Positions 48,703 through 58,605 of a stretch of DNA of 64,000 nt are shown here, piece by piece; positions within the stretch are counted from its first letter, which is position 1; each line of letters opens with the position of its first letter. The DNA lies in NCBI RefSeq assembly GCF_003072125.1, contig NZ_QCYH01000001.1, positions 620,001 through 684,000 on the forward strand, in the 5' to 3' direction. The DNA comes from Pelagivirga sediminicola (GTDB taxonomy: Bacteria > Pseudomonadota > Alphaproteobacteria > Rhodobacterales > Rhodobacteraceae). A model generated the notes under the pieces. It made no database searches and was not told the origin of the DNA. It saw only the letters and a list, made by a program, of their open reading frames with translations. Position numbers and translations under genes: made by a program.

Positions 48703-49980
48703 ATGACACTCGGCTTTGACACATTGCAGGTCCACGCGGGCGCCAAGCCTGATCCGGCCACCGGCGCGCGCCAGATCCCGATCTATCAGACCACCGCCTA
48801 TTGCTTTCGCGATGCGGACCACGCGGCCAAGCTCTTCAACCTGGAGGAGGTCGGCTTCATCTATTCGCGCCTGACCAATCCGACGGTTGCCGCGCTTCAG
48901 GACCGGATCGCGGCGCTGGAGGGCGGCGCGGGCGCCGTCTGCTGCTCGACGGGGCATGCGGCGCAGATCATGGCGCTGTTCCCGCTGATGGGTCCGGGGC
49001 AGAACGTGGTCGTCTCGACCCGGCTTTATGGTGGATCGATCACGCAGTTCAGCCAGACGATCAAGCGCTTTGGCTGGTCCGCGAAATTCGTCGATATCGA
49101 CGATATGGACGCCATCGCGAATGCCATCGATGACGACACGCGCGCGGTGTTCTGCGAATCCATCGCCAACCCCGGCGGGCATATCGCCGATCTGCGCGCC
49201 ATCGCGGATGTGACGGACAAGGCCGGTCTGCCGCTGATCGTCGACAACACCACCGCCACCCCCTATCTGTGCCGCCCGATCGAGCATGGGGCGACGCTGG
49301 TGGTTCATTCGATGACGAAATACCTGACCGGCAACGGCACGGTCATGGGCGGCGCCGTGGTCGATTCGGGCAAGTTCGACTGGTCCGCCTCAGACAAGTT
49401 CCCGTCGCTGTCCCAGCCCGAGCCGGCCTATCACGGCACGAAGTTTCACGAGACCTTCGGCCCGCTGGCCTTTACCTTCCACGGCATCGCCATCGGCCTG
49501 CGCGATCTGGGCATGACGCTGAACCCGCAGGCGGCGCATTACACGCTGATGGGGATCGAGACGCTGTCGCTGCGCATGGAGCGTCATTGCGGGAACGCCC
49601 AGAAGATCGCCGAATGGCTGGAGCGTCATGACGCCGTGTCCGCCGTGACCTATGCCGGCCTCGAAAGCTCGCCCTATAACGCGCGCATGGCCAAGGTCTG
49701 CCCCAAGGGCGCCAGCGGGCTGTTCACCGTCTCGCTGAAGGGCGGCTATGATGCCTGCGTCAAGTTCGTCGATGCGCTGGAGCTGTTCAGCCACGTGGCC
49801 AACCTTGGCGACACGCGCAGCCTGGTGATCCACCCCGCCTCCACCACCCACCGGCAGCTGACCGAAGAGCAGCAGAAGGCCGCGGGGTCGGGCCCCGAAG
49901 TCGTGCGCATCTCGATCGGGATCGAGACGGCCGATGACCTGATCGCCGATCTCGATCAGGCGCTGAAGAAAGCGGGCTAA
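48703..49980 (+). CDS. metY: O-acetylhomoserine aminocarboxypropyltransferase (sulfhydrylase)
   Basis: PLP enzyme making homocysteine from O-acetylhomoserine and sulfide. The 425 residues show MTLGFDTLQVHAGAKPDPAT, the phosphate-binding SRLTNPTVAALQDRIAALEG, IVDNTTATPYLCRP and the PLP lysine in HSMTKYLTGNG. Its length exceeds cystathionine gamma-synthases and fits MetY/OAH sulfhydrylase. GGAGGG precedes the ATG. The 5' region (110 nt) lacks the conserved blocks of a SAM-II riboswitch. Confidence 0.93.
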   Translation: MTLGFDTLQVHAGAKPDPATGARQIPIYQTTAYCFRDADHAAKLFNLEEVGFIYSRLTNPTVAALQDRIAALEGGAGAVCCSTGHAAQIMALFPLMGPGQNVVVSTRLYGGSITQFSQTIKRFGWSAKFVDIDDMDAIANAIDDDTRAVFCESIANPGGHIADLRAIADVTDKAGLPLIVDNTTATPYLCRPIEHGATLVVHSMTKYLTGNGTVMGGAVVDSGKFDWSASDKFPSLSQPEPAYHGTKFHETFGPLAFTFHGIAIGLRDLGMTLNPQAAHYTLMGIETLSLRMERHCGNAQKIAEWLERHDAVSAVTYAGLESSPYNARMAKVCPKGASGLFTVSLKGGYDACVKFVDALELFSHVANLGDTRSLVIHPASTTHRQLTEEQQKAAGSGPEVVRISIGIETADDLIADLDQALKKAG

Positions 49981-50081
49981 GGAGTTTCTCGACATGTAAG
50001 GGTGGCGCGCGTTTCGCCTCTAGCTGATGGCTCGGGTTAAAGGCGAGGCGCTTTAGGACATCGCCAACACCCTTGCCAGAC

Positions 50082-50107
50082 AGGGCGGCGCCGCCACGCG
50101 CCGCCCT
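50082..50107 (+). terminator. Stem-loop between metY and the next gene
   Basis: AGGGCGGCG and CGCCGCCCT form a perfect 9-bp stem with an 8-base loop, 100 nt after the metY stop. The T content behind it is low (TTGTGCGTTT), so it is at best a moderate terminator. Confidence 0.45.
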
Positions 50108-50233
50108 TGTGCGTTTGCCAGCATCCAGCCCCGCCAGTGGGCTTTGGCTTTTCCTCGGCATGAACCTGCTATAGGATTGGCCAATGCGCGGCGATGACTC
50201 CCGCAGTAGATATTTGGGTGCTAAAGACATCTG

Positions 50234-53047
50234 ATGAAACCGAATTTTGCACTGACTTTATCCGAAGACGGCGCCAGCCTGCTCTATCGCGGCGAGCAGG
50301 GCTGGACGCGTGTAGGGCGCGTTCCGTTCGATTCGGCCGATCTGGCCGCGGCCTTTGCCACCCTTCAGAGCCGCGCGCGCCGTCTGCCCGGCGATCCCGC
50401 CTGCAAGCTGGTGATCCCGAACGATCAGATCAAATACCTGTCGATCGAGGCCGAGGGCGATCCCGAAGCGGCGGTGCGCGCCGCGCTGGACGGCGCGACG
50501 CCCTATTCCGTGGACGAGCTGGAATATGACTGGACCGCGTCGGATGGCGTGATCCAGATTGCCGCCGTTGCGCTGGAAACGCTGTCCGAGGCCGAGACAT
50601 TCGCGACCGAGCACGGCTTTGACGGCGTCAGCTTTGCCGCGATCCCGGAGAAAGGCGCTTTCCGAGGCGAGCCGTTTTTCGGCGTGACACGCCGCGCCGC
50701 CGAGATCCTGCCGGACGGCGCCATGGTCGCGCGGGACGACAAGCCGATTCGCGTCACTGGCGACGCAGAGATCCCCCCGGCGAAGCCTGCGCCTGCGCCC
50801 AAGCCTGCCGCGTCCGAGCGCGCCAAGGTGCCCGAGGAGCCGGCGGCCGGCAAAAGCGCGCCCGCCAAGGGTTCGGCAGATGCCCCTGACGCGCCGGTGG
50901 CCGGCGCCGCCACTCAGGCCGTTGCCGACGCGCCGCCCGCGCCCAGGAAAAGCAGCCCTGCCGCGCCGGACCCCGTCAAGCCCGCGCCCGCCAAACCTGC
51001 ACCCGCCAGCACCGCATCCGCCAGCCCCCCCGCGCCGACCAAAGGCGCGCCGCCTGCGCCCGCTGAGCCCAAGGCGCCTGCGGCAGCAGCACACACGGCG
51101 GATCCGAAGACGCCCAAGGACAAGCCAAAGGCAGAAACCGCCGGGACCGGCATGTCCTTCAGCTCGATCCGGGCGACGCGCGGCGGCGATACCGGCCGCG
51201 CCACACCGCCCTTGGTGGGCGAGCCGCGCCTCAGCCGTCTTGGCGGCGCCGACACCGCCGCCACGGGCGCCGCGCCCTCGCTGCCCAGCCCCGGCAGCGA
51301 TGAAGTCGCCGACCCCGCCCGTCTGGCCGAGCTTGCCGCCAGCCTGATGCCCGATCCCGAGGAGCGGCTGGACCGCGACGCCGCCGAAGAGGCGCGCGCC
51401 GATCCGGCCCCTGCCGAGAAAAGCCCCGGCTTGCTGGGCCGCCTCACCGCGCCGCGCCCGCCCAAGGACGCGCCGAAACGGCCACGCGGCGCCCCCTCGC
51501 CGCGCGAGGATGAGCGCCAGCGCATGACGGTGTTTGGCGCGCGCCAGAGCGAAGTGCGCGGCAAGCCGCGCTTTCTGGGCCTGATCCTGACGGCGCTGCT
51601 GCTGCTTTTCCTTGTCGGTGTCGCGGCCTGGGCGTCGATTTTCCTGGAGGACGGGCTGGCGCGGTTCTTTGGCAGCGGCGATGAGATCAGGCTGGCCGAT
51701 GTGCCCGTCTCGGACGAGGCCGCGCCAGAGGAAACCGGGCAGGAGGATGCAGGCGTCGCGCCCCTGCCCGGCACCGAAGACCCGGTCGAAGGGGACGCCA
51801 TCGCCGCCCTGCCCGGCGATCTGCAGCAGCCCGCCGAGCGGCAGGGCGCGCGGCCTGATGTCGAGGCGCTGCCGGATCTGCCGGCGCCGCTGGCCCCCAG
51901 CGAGGCATTGGCGCGCTATGCTGCGACCGGCATCTGGCAGATGGCGCCCACATCCCCCGAAATTCCCAGCGCCGGCGCGCCGCTGGACGATCTTTATGCA
52001 GTCTCCGTCGATCCCGGCCTCAGCCTTGGCGATCCGGAGGATTTGCCCCGCCGCACACCCGACGCCCGCGACACCCGCCCCGAAACGCCGATCGATCCGC
52101 CCCCGGCCGGCACCCGATACGAATTCGACGATCGCGGCTTCGTGCGTGCCTCGCCGCAGGGCACGGTGACGCCGCAGGGCGTGCGCATCGTCGCGGGCCG
52201 CCCGCCGATGACGCCGCCCAAGGAGATGGCGCAATCGGTCACCGTCACCACCACCCCCTCCACCGCCGAGCCTGAACTGCCCGCCGGTGCCAGCTTTGTC
52301 GGCGATCCGGCGCTTGCCGATATCCGCCCGCGCCTGCGCCCGCAGAGCATTGTCGCAGATGGTGTCGAGCCATCCCAACCGGCGCCCGAAACCCGCGAGG
52401 ACGGCGAGAATACCGCGACGGACGGCGCCGAGGAGACGCGCATCACCGAGGCGGCAGGCGCCGCGTCCCTGGCCGCGCTGCGCCCGCAACTGCGCCCGGC
52501 CCGGATGAGCGCCGCCGCGGCCACGCTGCAAAGCGCGCAGGGCGAGGCCGCCGCACCGCTTGTCGATGGCGCGTCGCTGACCCGTGCGCTGACCGTAGCG
52601 ACCACCGCCGCCGCGACCGACCCCGAAGAGGAGGCCGACGGAGGCGGCGGCGATTTTGCGGACGCGACCGAGCAGGCCGTGACCGCATCGCTGACGCCGC
52701 TGCGCAGGCCCGGCGATTTCGGCGAGCGTGTCCAGCGCACCCGCGAACGCGCTGCAGCGCAGCCCGTTCCAACGGCGCAGCGTATGCAACCCGCGATCCC
52801 CTCCAGCGCGTCGGTCGCCCAACAGGCGACCCAGAAAAACGCCATCAAGCTGCGGCAAGTCAATCTGATCGGCGTCTATGGCAGCTCGGCCAGCCGGCGG
52901 GCGCTGGTGCGTCTGGGCAATGGCCGCTACCAGAAGGTCAAGGTCGGCGATGCGCTGGACGGCGGACAGGTGGCGGCCATCGGCGACAGCGAGCTGCGCT
53001 ATATCAAGCGCGGCAAGAACGTGGTGTTGCGCATACCGCAGGGCTGA
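50234..53047 (+). CDS. Large single-span membrane protein with PilP/GspC-like C-terminus
   Basis: A 937-residue protein in four parts: an N-terminal folded domain of about 165 residues (MKPNFALTLSEDGASLLYRG, with IPNDQIKYLSIEAEGDPEAA), an Ala/Pro/Lys-rich low-complexity stretch to about 440, one membrane helix near 446-470 (LILTALLLLFLVGVAAWASI), another long Pro/Ala/Asp-rich periplasmic region, and a small C-terminal domain (QVNLIGVYGSSASRRALVRL and KVGDALDGGQVAAIGDSELR) that resembles the HR domain of GspC/PilP. The N-terminal domain recalls GspL/PilM-like cytoplasmic domains. Databases often mislabel it translation initiation factor 2. It may be part of a secretion or envelope assembly. 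Confidence 0.65.
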   Translation: MKPNFALTLSEDGASLLYRGEQGWTRVGRVPFDSADLAAAFATLQSRARRLPGDPACKLVIPNDQIKYLSIEAEGDPEAAVRAALDGATPYSVDELEYDWTASDGVIQIAAVALETLSEAETFATEHGFDGVSFAAIPEKGAFRGEPFFGVTRRAAEILPDGAMVARDDKPIRVTGDAEIPPAKPAPAPKPAASERAKVPEEPAAGKSAPAKGSADAPDAPVAGAATQAVADAPPAPRKSSPAAPDPVKPAPAKPAPASTASASPPAPTKGAPPAPAEPKAPAAAAHTADPKTPKDKPKAETAGTGMSFSSIRATRGGDTGRATPPLVGEPRLSRLGGADTAATGAAPSLPSPGSDEVADPARLAELAASLMPDPEERLDRDAAEEARADPAPAEKSPGLLGRLTAPRPPKDAPKRPRGAPSPREDERQRMTVFGARQSEVRGKPRFLGLILTALLLLFLVGVAAWASIFLEDGLARFFGSGDEIRLADVPVSDEAAPEETGQEDAGVAPLPGTEDPVEGDAIAALPGDLQQPAERQGARPDVEALPDLPAPLAPSEALARYAATGIWQMAPTSPEIPSAGAPLDDLYAVSVDPGLSLGDPEDLPRRTPDARDTRPETPIDPPPAGTRYEFDDRGFVRASPQGTVTPQGVRIVAGRPPMTPPKEMAQSVTVTTTPSTAEPELPAGASFVGDPALADIRPRLRPQSIVADGVEPSQPAPETREDGENTATDGAEETRITEAAGAASLAALRPQLRPARMSAAAATLQSAQGEAAAPLVDGASLTRALTVATTAAATDPEEEADGGGGDFADATEQAVTASLTPLRRPGDFGERVQRTRERAAAQPVPTAQRMQPAIPSSASVAQQATQKNAIKLRQVNLIGVYGSSASRRALVRLGNGRYQKVKVGDALDGGQVAAIGDSELRYIKRGKNVVLRIPQG

Positions 53048-53098
53048 TGCGAGGGCGCAGCGCGCGCAAATCGTCTGCGCTGCCGGCATGATCATCCG

Positions 53099-53126
53099 TT
53101 GATACATTCAGATCTGCCACTATGCT
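53099..53126 (+). promoter_or_regulatory. Predicted promoter of the Kef-type antiporter gene
   Basis: TTGATA, 16 nt, TATGCT, about 75 nt before the ATG at 53202. GAAGGA is the ribosome site. Confidence 0.45.
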
Positions 53127-53201
53127 TGTCATTCCAGATTTCGGGCCTTGCGTCCGCCCGCCCCCGCCCTGCCGCCCGCCGATTTGAAGGATCACCCATA
53201 G

Positions 53202-55100
53202 ATGCAAGGCTTTCTCTACCAGGCCTCGATCTACCTTGCCGCTGCCGTGATCGCCGTGCCCATCGCCGCCCGGCTGGGGCTGGGATCGGTGCTGGGATAC
53301 CTGATGGCGGGTATCCTGATCGGGCCGGCGCTTGGCCTTGTCGGCCAGGAAACCGCCGAGCTTCAGCATTTCGCCGAATTCGGCGTCGTGATGATGCTGT
53401 TCCTCATCGGCCTCGAACTGGAGCCGCGGGCGCTGTGGGACATGCGTCATCGCCTGCTGGGTCTGGGGGGCCTGCAGGTGGTGCTGACCACGCTGGTCAT
53501 CATGGCCGGGGTGATGCTGCTGGGCCATACATGGAGCGTGGGGCTCGCCGTGGGCCTGATCTTTGCGCTGTCTTCGACCGCCATCGTGCTGCAAACGCTT
53601 TCGGAAAAGGGCCTGATGCAGACCAAGGGCGGCAGATCGGCGTTTTCGGTGCTGCTGACGCAGGACATCGCGGTCATTCCGATGCTGGCGCTCTTGCCGC
53701 TCCTGGCGATGTCGGGCGGGCGCTCGCGCGTGCTGGAGGCGACGGACCCGGCCGAGCCGGGGCTGATCGACACCCCCGGCAGCCATGGCGAGGCGGGCAT
53801 GTCGCTGGTCGCGGGCCTGCCGGGCTGGGGCGTCACGCTGGTCACGCTGGCCGCGGTCGGCGCAATCATCCTGACCGGCATCTACCTCACGCGCCCGGTC
53901 TTTCGCTATATCCACGTGGCGCGCCTGCGCGAGATGTATACCGCGCTGGCGCTGCTTATCGTCTGCGGCATCAGCTTCGTGATGTATCTGGTGGGGCTGT
54001 CGCCCGCCCTTGGCGCATTCCTTGCCGGGGTGGTTCTGGCCAACAGCGAATTCCGCCACGAGCTGGAAAGCGATATCGAGCCGTTCAAGGGCCTGCTTCT
54101 GGGCCTGTTTTTCATCACCGTCGGCGCCGGCATCAATTTCAACCTGCTTTTCGGCTCGCCCTTCCTCGTGCTGGGCCTCGCGCTGGCGATCATCGTGGCC
54201 AAGGGCGCGGTGCTTTACCTTCTGGGCCGCATGTTCGAGCTGCGCGGGCGCGATCTGTGGCTGTTCACGCTGTCGCTGGCGCAGGCCGGGGAATTCGGCT
54301 TCGTGCTGATCTCGTTTTCGGGCCAACAGAACGTGGTGCCGGGCGACATGACCGAAATGCTGCTGCTGATCGTCGCGATGTCGATGATGATCACGCCGCT
54401 GTTGTTCATCTTCTACGACTGGTTGTCGAACCGGATGGAAGAGGCGGGCGAGGCTCTGGAGCATGACGACGTGGACGAGCAGGCCCGCATCATCATCGTC
54501 GGCATCGGCCGGTTCGGCCAAGTGGTGAACCGGCTGGTGCGGTCCTCGGGCTATGAAACGGTGGTGCTGGATCACGATCTGGCGGCGATCCAGCGGATGC
54601 GCCGGTTCGGCGTCAAGGGGTTCTTCGGCGATCCGACCCGCCCCGAAATGCTGCATGCGGCGGGCCTCAAGGATGCCAAGATTCTGGTTGCGGCGCTGGA
54701 CGATCCGGACGCAGCCGTGCGCCTTGTGACATTCGCCCGGCGCGAGCAGCCCGATCTGCACATCATCGCGCGGGCGCGCGACCGCACGCAGGTCTTTCGC
54801 CTGTTTCAGGCCGGCGCCAACGATATCGTGCGCGAGATGTTCGATTCGTCCCTGCGCGCCGGGCGCTACGTGCTGGAAAACATGGGCGTTGGCGAGTTCG
54901 AGGCCGCCGAGCTGCAGCAGACCTTCTATCGTCATGACCGCCATTCCGTGCGCGAATTGGCGGCGCTGTGGGATCCCGATATCCCGACGGTCGAAAATGC
55001 GGCCTACATCGCGCGCGCCCGCGAGCTGGAGGAAGAGCTTGAGACGATGCTGCTGTCCCAGCTTGAGGAATCCGGCGACGACGACCGCCAGAGCGCCTGA
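53202..55100 (+). CDS. CPA2 family K+/H+ antiporter (KefB/KefC-like)
   Basis: A 632-residue antiporter with about twelve membrane helices in the first 385 residues (LGSVLGYLMAGILIGPALGL, FALSSTAIVLQTLSEKG and the functional GAFLAGVVLANSEFRHELES) and a cytoplasmic TrkA-N (RCK) domain from about residue 420 (IIIVGIGRFGQVVNRLVRSS). This architecture is that of glutathione-gated potassium efflux systems; gating by glutathione is not shown by sequence. No KefF/KefG ancillary gene is adjacent. Confidence 0.9.
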   Translation: MQGFLYQASIYLAAAVIAVPIAARLGLGSVLGYLMAGILIGPALGLVGQETAELQHFAEFGVVMMLFLIGLELEPRALWDMRHRLLGLGGLQVVLTTLVIMAGVMLLGHTWSVGLAVGLIFALSSTAIVLQTLSEKGLMQTKGGRSAFSVLLTQDIAVIPMLALLPLLAMSGGRSRVLEATDPAEPGLIDTPGSHGEAGMSLVAGLPGWGVTLVTLAAVGAIILTGIYLTRPVFRYIHVARLREMYTALALLIVCGISFVMYLVGLSPALGAFLAGVVLANSEFRHELESDIEPFKGLLLGLFFITVGAGINFNLLFGSPFLVLGLALAIIVAKGAVLYLLGRMFELRGRDLWLFTLSLAQAGEFGFVLISFSGQQNVVPGDMTEMLLLIVAMSMMITPLLFIFYDWLSNRMEEAGEALEHDDVDEQARIIIVGIGRFGQVVNRLVRSSGYETVVLDHDLAAIQRMRRFGVKGFFGDPTRPEMLHAAGLKDAKILVAALDDPDAAVRLVTFARREQPDLHIIARARDRTQVFRLFQAGANDIVREMFDSSLRAGRYVLENMGVGEFEAAELQQTFYRHDRHSVRELAALWDPDIPTVENAAYIARARELEEELETMLLSQLEESGDDDRQSA

Positions 55101-55107
55101 GGCCCGC

Positions 55108-56124
55108 TCAGCCGCCCGTCACGCCGGCCTCGGCAAAGGTTGCCATGCCGCTATGGCAGGCCAGCGCCCCCTGCACGATCGGGATCGCCAGCGCCGCGCC
55201 TGACCCTTCGCCAAGGCGCATCCCGAGGTCCAGCAGCGGCGCCTTGTCCAGCCTTGCCAGCGCCAGGACATGCCCCGGCTCGGCGCTGACATGCCCCGCG
55301 ATGCAATGATCGAGCGCGCCGGGCTGATGCGCCTCAAGGCAGGCCGCCGCCGCGGTGCAGATGAACCCGTCCAGGATGACCGGAACGCGCAGGTGCCGCG
55401 CCCGCAGGATCGCGCCCGCAATCGCCGCCAGCTCGCGCCCGCCCAGACAGCGCAGAACCTCAAGCGGCTGGTCGAGGATGCCCGCGTGGCAGCGCGCCCC
55501 GTCGGCCACCACCCGCGCCTTGACCGCCAGCCCCGTGGCATCGATGCCCGTTCCCGTGCCGGTCCAGTCGCCCGCCTGCCCGCCCCATAGCGCGTGGGCG
55601 ATGGCCGAGGCGGCGGTCGTGTTGCCGATGCCCATCTCGCCGGTCACGAGCAGATCCGCGCCGGGATCGACCGCGTCCCAGCCCGCGCGCAGCGCCGCCA
55701 GAAACGCCGCGCGGTCCATCGCGGGCGCCTCGGTGAAATCGGCCGTCGGATGGTCCAGATCCAGCGCATGCACGTCCATTCGCGCGCCAAATTGCTCGGC
55801 AAGCTGGTTCACAGCCGCCCCGCCTGCGCGGAAATTGGCCACCATCTGCGCCGTCACTTCGGGTGGAAAGGCCGAAACGCCCTGCGCCGTGACGCCGTGA
55901 TTGCCCGCGAACACGATGACCTGCGGGGCCGTCACCCGCGCGCGCGGATCCCCGCGCCAGCCGCAATACCAGCGCGCGATCTGCTCCAGGCGGCCCAGAG
56001 CGCCGGGCGGTTTCGTCAGATCCAGATCGCGCGCCTCTGCCGCCGCCAGCGTGGCAGGATCGGGCGCGGGAAGGTCTTGCAGAAGGGCCGCGACATCGTC
56101 CAGCGTTTCAAACTCACCCGGCAC
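55108..56124 (-). CDS. cobT: Nicotinate-nucleotide-dimethylbenzimidazole phosphoribosyltransferase
   Basis: Activates dimethylbenzimidazole to alpha-ribazole phosphate for the lower ligand of cobalamin. [18 protein letters not shown] and [16 protein letters not shown] form the first part; [17 protein letters not shown] and [13 protein letters not shown], which contains the catalytic Glu equivalent to Salmonella Glu317, the rest. I set the start at the GTG at 56124, preceded by GGGGGA at 5 nt; this gives 338 residues, the usual CobT length, while the longer frame is not conserved. Divergent from cobS. Confidence 0.94.
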   Translation of the reverse strand: MPGEFETLDDVAALLQDLPAPDPATLAAAEARDLDLTKPPGALGRLEQIARWYCGWRGDPRARVTAPQVIVFAGNHGVTAQGVSAFPPEVTAQMVANFRAGGAAVNQLAEQFGARMDVHALDLDHPTADFTEAPAMDRAAFLAALRAGWDAVDPGADLLVTGEMGIGNTTAASAIAHALWGGQAGDWTGTGTGIDATGLAVKARVVADGARCHAGILDQPLEVLRCLGGRELAAIAGAILRARHLRVPVILDGFICTAAAACLEAHQPGALDHCIAGHVSAEPGHVLALARLDKAPLLDLGMRLGEGSGAALAIPIVQGALACHSGMATFAEAGVTGG

Positions 56125-56135
56125 GTCATCCCCCG

Positions 56136-56143
56136 TTTGCAAA
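56136..56143. promoter_or_regulatory. TTTGCAAA motif between cobT and cobS
   Basis: A perfect TTTGCAAA octamer, identical to the PccR core motif, lies 11 nt upstream of the cobT start within the 82-nt divergent spacer. Only one copy is present, so binding is uncertain. Confidence 0.25.
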
Positions 56144-56206
56144 TGAGCGTCATGGGGGTATATGCCCTCAAGACACCGCCGCCGCATCCCCAAAAGGCCA
56201 GTTTCC

Positions 56207-56950
56207 ATGCGAAAAAACGACGCTCCCGCCCTTGGCGACATCCCTGCCGCGCTGGGATTGCTGACCCGCCTGCCCGCCTTCGGCGCCGCGCCGCGCGGCG
56301 CTGTGGCGGCATGGGCCTATCCGCTGGCCGGAATGGTCATCGGCCTGATCGCGGGCTGTGCCGGGTTGATCACGCTCTGGGCGGGCCTGCCCGCGCCCCT
56401 GGCGGCGCTGGTCACGCTGACCACACAGATCGCGCTGACCGGCGCCATGCATGAGGATGGTCTGGCGGACAGTGTCGACGGGCTTTGGGGCGGCTGGACC
56501 CGCGCGCGGCGGCTGGAGATCATGAAGGACAGCCATATCGGCGCGTTCGGCGTGATCGCATTGATCCTGTCGCTCTCGGCCCGCTGGGCGGCGCTGTGGC
56601 TGCTGTTCCAGCATGGGAATGCGCTGGCCGCGATCATCGTCGCGGCGGCATTGTCGCGCGCCGCCTTGCCCGCGCTGATGCGGGCACTGCCCCATGCGCG
56701 CGGCGCGGGCCTGTCGCACGGGGTGGGCCGTCCGGCCTGGCGGATCGTCGGCTGGGCGGTAGGCGTGGCCGCGATCGCCGCGGTGGTCCTGCTGGGCTGG
56801 TCGGGGATCGGCGCTATCCTCTGGGCGCTGATCGCCACCATCGCCGTCGGCTGGATCGCGCAGGCGAAGATCGGCGGTCAGACGGGTGATATCCTGGGCG
56901 CCGCGCAGCAAGTGGCCGAGATTGCAGTGCTGCTGTCCATCATCGCCTGA
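56207..56950 (+). CDS. cobS: Adenosylcobinamide-GDP ribazoletransferase (cobalamin synthase)
   Basis: Integral membrane enzyme joining adenosylcobinamide-GDP and alpha-ribazole, the last step of B12 assembly. The 247 residues have several membrane helices and the metal-binding motif [15 protein letters not shown] near residue 82, plus [16 protein letters not shown]. Start is the ATG at 56207, with AAAGG upstream. It supplies the cofactor of the mutase in this window, along with cobT. Confidence 0.93.
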   Translation: MRKNDAPALGDIPAALGLLTRLPAFGAAPRGAVAAWAYPLAGMVIGLIAGCAGLITLWAGLPAPLAALVTLTTQIALTGAMHEDGLADSVDGLWGGWTRARRLEIMKDSHIGAFGVIALILSLSARWAALWLLFQHGNALAAIIVAAALSRAALPALMRALPHARGAGLSHGVGRPAWRIVGWAVGVAAIAAVVLLGWSGIGAILWALIATIAVGWIAQAKIGGQTGDILGAAQQVAEIAVLLSIIA

Positions 56951-56958
56951 AGCCCGAG

Positions 56959-56989
56959 AAAAAGGCCGCACCCTCAACAGGATACGGCC
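56959..56989 (-). terminator. Intrinsic terminator of carD
   Basis: On the minus strand GGCCGTATCCT pairs with AGGGTGCGGCC (11 bp including G-U pairs) around GTTG, followed by TTTTT. It lies 22 nt past the carD stop and 9 nt from the convergent cobS end. Confidence 0.8.
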
Positions 56990-57010
56990 CCCGGTTAAAT
57001 TGCCACGCGA

Positions 57011-57520
57011 TCAGGCCGCGCGCGAGATCAGCACATCGCCAACCTGCTTGGCGGCCTGCACCTCGTCGTCGCCGCTGACAGCGGCCACTTCGCGCGTCAG
57101 ACGCTCCAGCGCGGCCTCGTAAAGCTGGCGCTCCGAATAGCTCTGCTCGCGCTGGTCGTCGGTGCGGTGCAGATCGCGCACGACCTCGGCGATGGCGATC
57201 AGATCGCCCGAGTTGATCTTTTGCTCGTATTCCTGCGCGCGGCGCGACCACATGGCCTTTTTCGCCTTGGCCTTGCCCTTGAGCGTGGTCATCGCCTTGG
57301 TCACGGTGTCCGGGCTGGACAGCGAGCGCATGCCGATCTCCGTCGCCTTGTGGGTGGGCACGCGCAGCGTCATCTTGTCCTTCTCGAAGGAGATGACGAA
57401 CAGCTCCAGCTCGATCCCGGCGATTTCCTGGCTTTCGATCGACACGATCCGGCCCACCCCATGCGCGGGATAGACAACGAAATCATTGGGGCTGAATTCG
57501 GCTTTTCTGGACTTGCTCAT
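57011..57520 (-). CDS. carD: CarD family transcription regulator (CdnL)
   Basis: A 169-residue RNA-polymerase-binding protein. The N-terminal CarD/TRCF Tudor-like domain (FSPNDFVVYPAHGVGRIVSI and ELELFVISFEKDKMTLRVP) binds the beta subunit; the helical C-terminal part (MWSRRAQEYEQKINSGDLIA) contacts promoter DNA and stabilises open complexes. The start is the ATG at 57520 with AAGGA 7 nt upstream; the longer open frame is not conserved. A 290-nt spacer separates it from fdxA, and an own promoter is likely. Confidence 0.93.
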   Translation of the reverse strand: MSKSRKAEFSPNDFVVYPAHGVGRIVSIESQEIAGIELELFVISFEKDKMTLRVPTHKATEIGMRSLSSPDTVTKAMTTLKGKAKAKKAMWSRRAQEYEQKINSGDLIAIAEVVRDLHRTDDQREQSYSERQLYEAALERLTREVAAVSGDDEVQAAKQVGDVLISRAA

Positions 57521-57812
57521 TGCTTTTCCTTTCCCCGGCCCGAATGCCTGAAACAACGCGGCATTGCCCCGGCTCAAGGCCGGTGGCGATCTGTCGCGGT
57601 GTCGTGACACAAAACCACCCATTCCCAAGCGGTGGCAGGGGAAAATGGGCAGCGGGCATGGCGTTACATTCCTGCGCAGCATACCATAAAACAGGCCCTT
57701 CTGGAAGGCCGCTCGCACAAGGGCGCAAATCGCTCGCCTTTGCCAATGTTACATGAGCAATTTGGCGCGCCGCGCCCCATCGGGCGGCGGCGTCACCCCC
57801 GAATCAGCGCCG

Positions 57813-58151
57813 TCAGCTGCCCTTGCCGGGCGCCTCGGAAAAGTATTTCTCAAGCTTGCCGGGCTCACCATCACGTTCCTGCGCCTCTGGCAACTCGTCG
57901 ATCTTGGCGACGATCACAGGCCACATTTCCGAGTATTTGCGGTTGAACTCGACCCAGCCTTCCATGTCCGGCTCGGTGTCGGGGCGGATCGCGTCGGCGG
58001 GGCATTCCGGCTCGCAGACGCCGCAATCAATGCACTCGTCGGGATGGATGACCAGCATGTTTTCGCCCTCGTAAAAACAATCGACCGGACATACCTCGAC
58101 GCAGTCGGTGTATTTGCAGGCGATGCAGTTATCGGTGACGATATAGGTCAT
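57813..58151 (-). CDS. fdxA: Seven-iron ferredoxin FdxA
   Basis: A 112-residue [3Fe-4S][4Fe-4S] ferredoxin. [19 protein letters not shown] carries one cluster's main ligands and [14 protein letters not shown] the other; the C-terminal half ([19 protein letters not shown]) is the extension typical of alphaproteobacterial FdxA. Start ATG at 58151. It sits behind the S4-domain gene and ahead of carD, an order common in Rhodobacteraceae. The redox partner is unknown. Confidence 0.93.
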   Translation of the reverse strand: MTYIVTDNCIACKYTDCVEVCPVDCFYEGENMLVIHPDECIDCGVCEPECPADAIRPDTEPDMEGWVEFNRKYSEMWPVIVAKIDELPEAQERDGEPGKLEKYFSEAPGKGS

Positions 58152-58197
58152 GTCAGCCTCTCGAATGGTTGCGCGAGACTTAATCCACCCCCCCGGA

Positions 58198-58605
58198 TCA
58201 TTCAAGCGCATCGGCCACATTGCGGTCCAGTTTGCGGCGGTCGCGCTTCGTCGGCCTGCCTTTGCCCTCGAACCGCGGAGCCTGCGCAACGAACGTCGTG
58301 TCCTGCGGCTCCGGCGGCGGCGTCAGATCGTCATAAAGCGCCTGCGCCTCGGGCGCGGGGCCGCGCCGCGTGCCGATGGCGACGATGCGCACCACCCGAA
58401 CCACGCGCGATTGCGGGAATGTCAGCACATCCCCCGGCCGCACCAGTTGCGATGCCTTGCCCGCGCGGTTGCTGTTCACACGCAGGTGCCCGCCCTTGAC
58501 CACGGCAGCGGCCAGCCCGCGTGTCTTGAAGAACCGCGCCTGCCAAAGCCACTTGTCTAGGCGGATTTTCTCCACCTCGTCAACGACTTGGGGCGCGGTC
58601 TTCAC
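58198..58605 (-). CDS. S4 domain RNA-binding protein (Hsp15-like)
   Basis: A 135-residue protein with an N-terminal S4 domain ([20 protein letters not shown], then [20 protein letters not shown] and GDVLTF) and a basic C-terminal tail ([14 protein letters not shown]), as in Hsp15, which rescues 50S subunits carrying a nascent chain. GTG start overlapping the stop of the helicase gene (GTGA), so the two are coupled. Confidence 0.9.
   Translation of the reverse strand: MKTAPQVVDEVEKIRLDKWLWQARFFKTRGLAAAVVKGGHLRVNSNRAGKASQLVRPGDVLTFPQSRVVRVVRIVAIGTRRGPAPEAQALYDDLTPPPEPQDTTFVAQAPRFEGKGRPTKRDRRKLDRNVADALE

Noticed and set aside
56125..56206. Cobalamin riboswitch before cobT or cobS
   Set aside because: The divergent spacer is only 82 nt, far too short, and lacks the B12 box.
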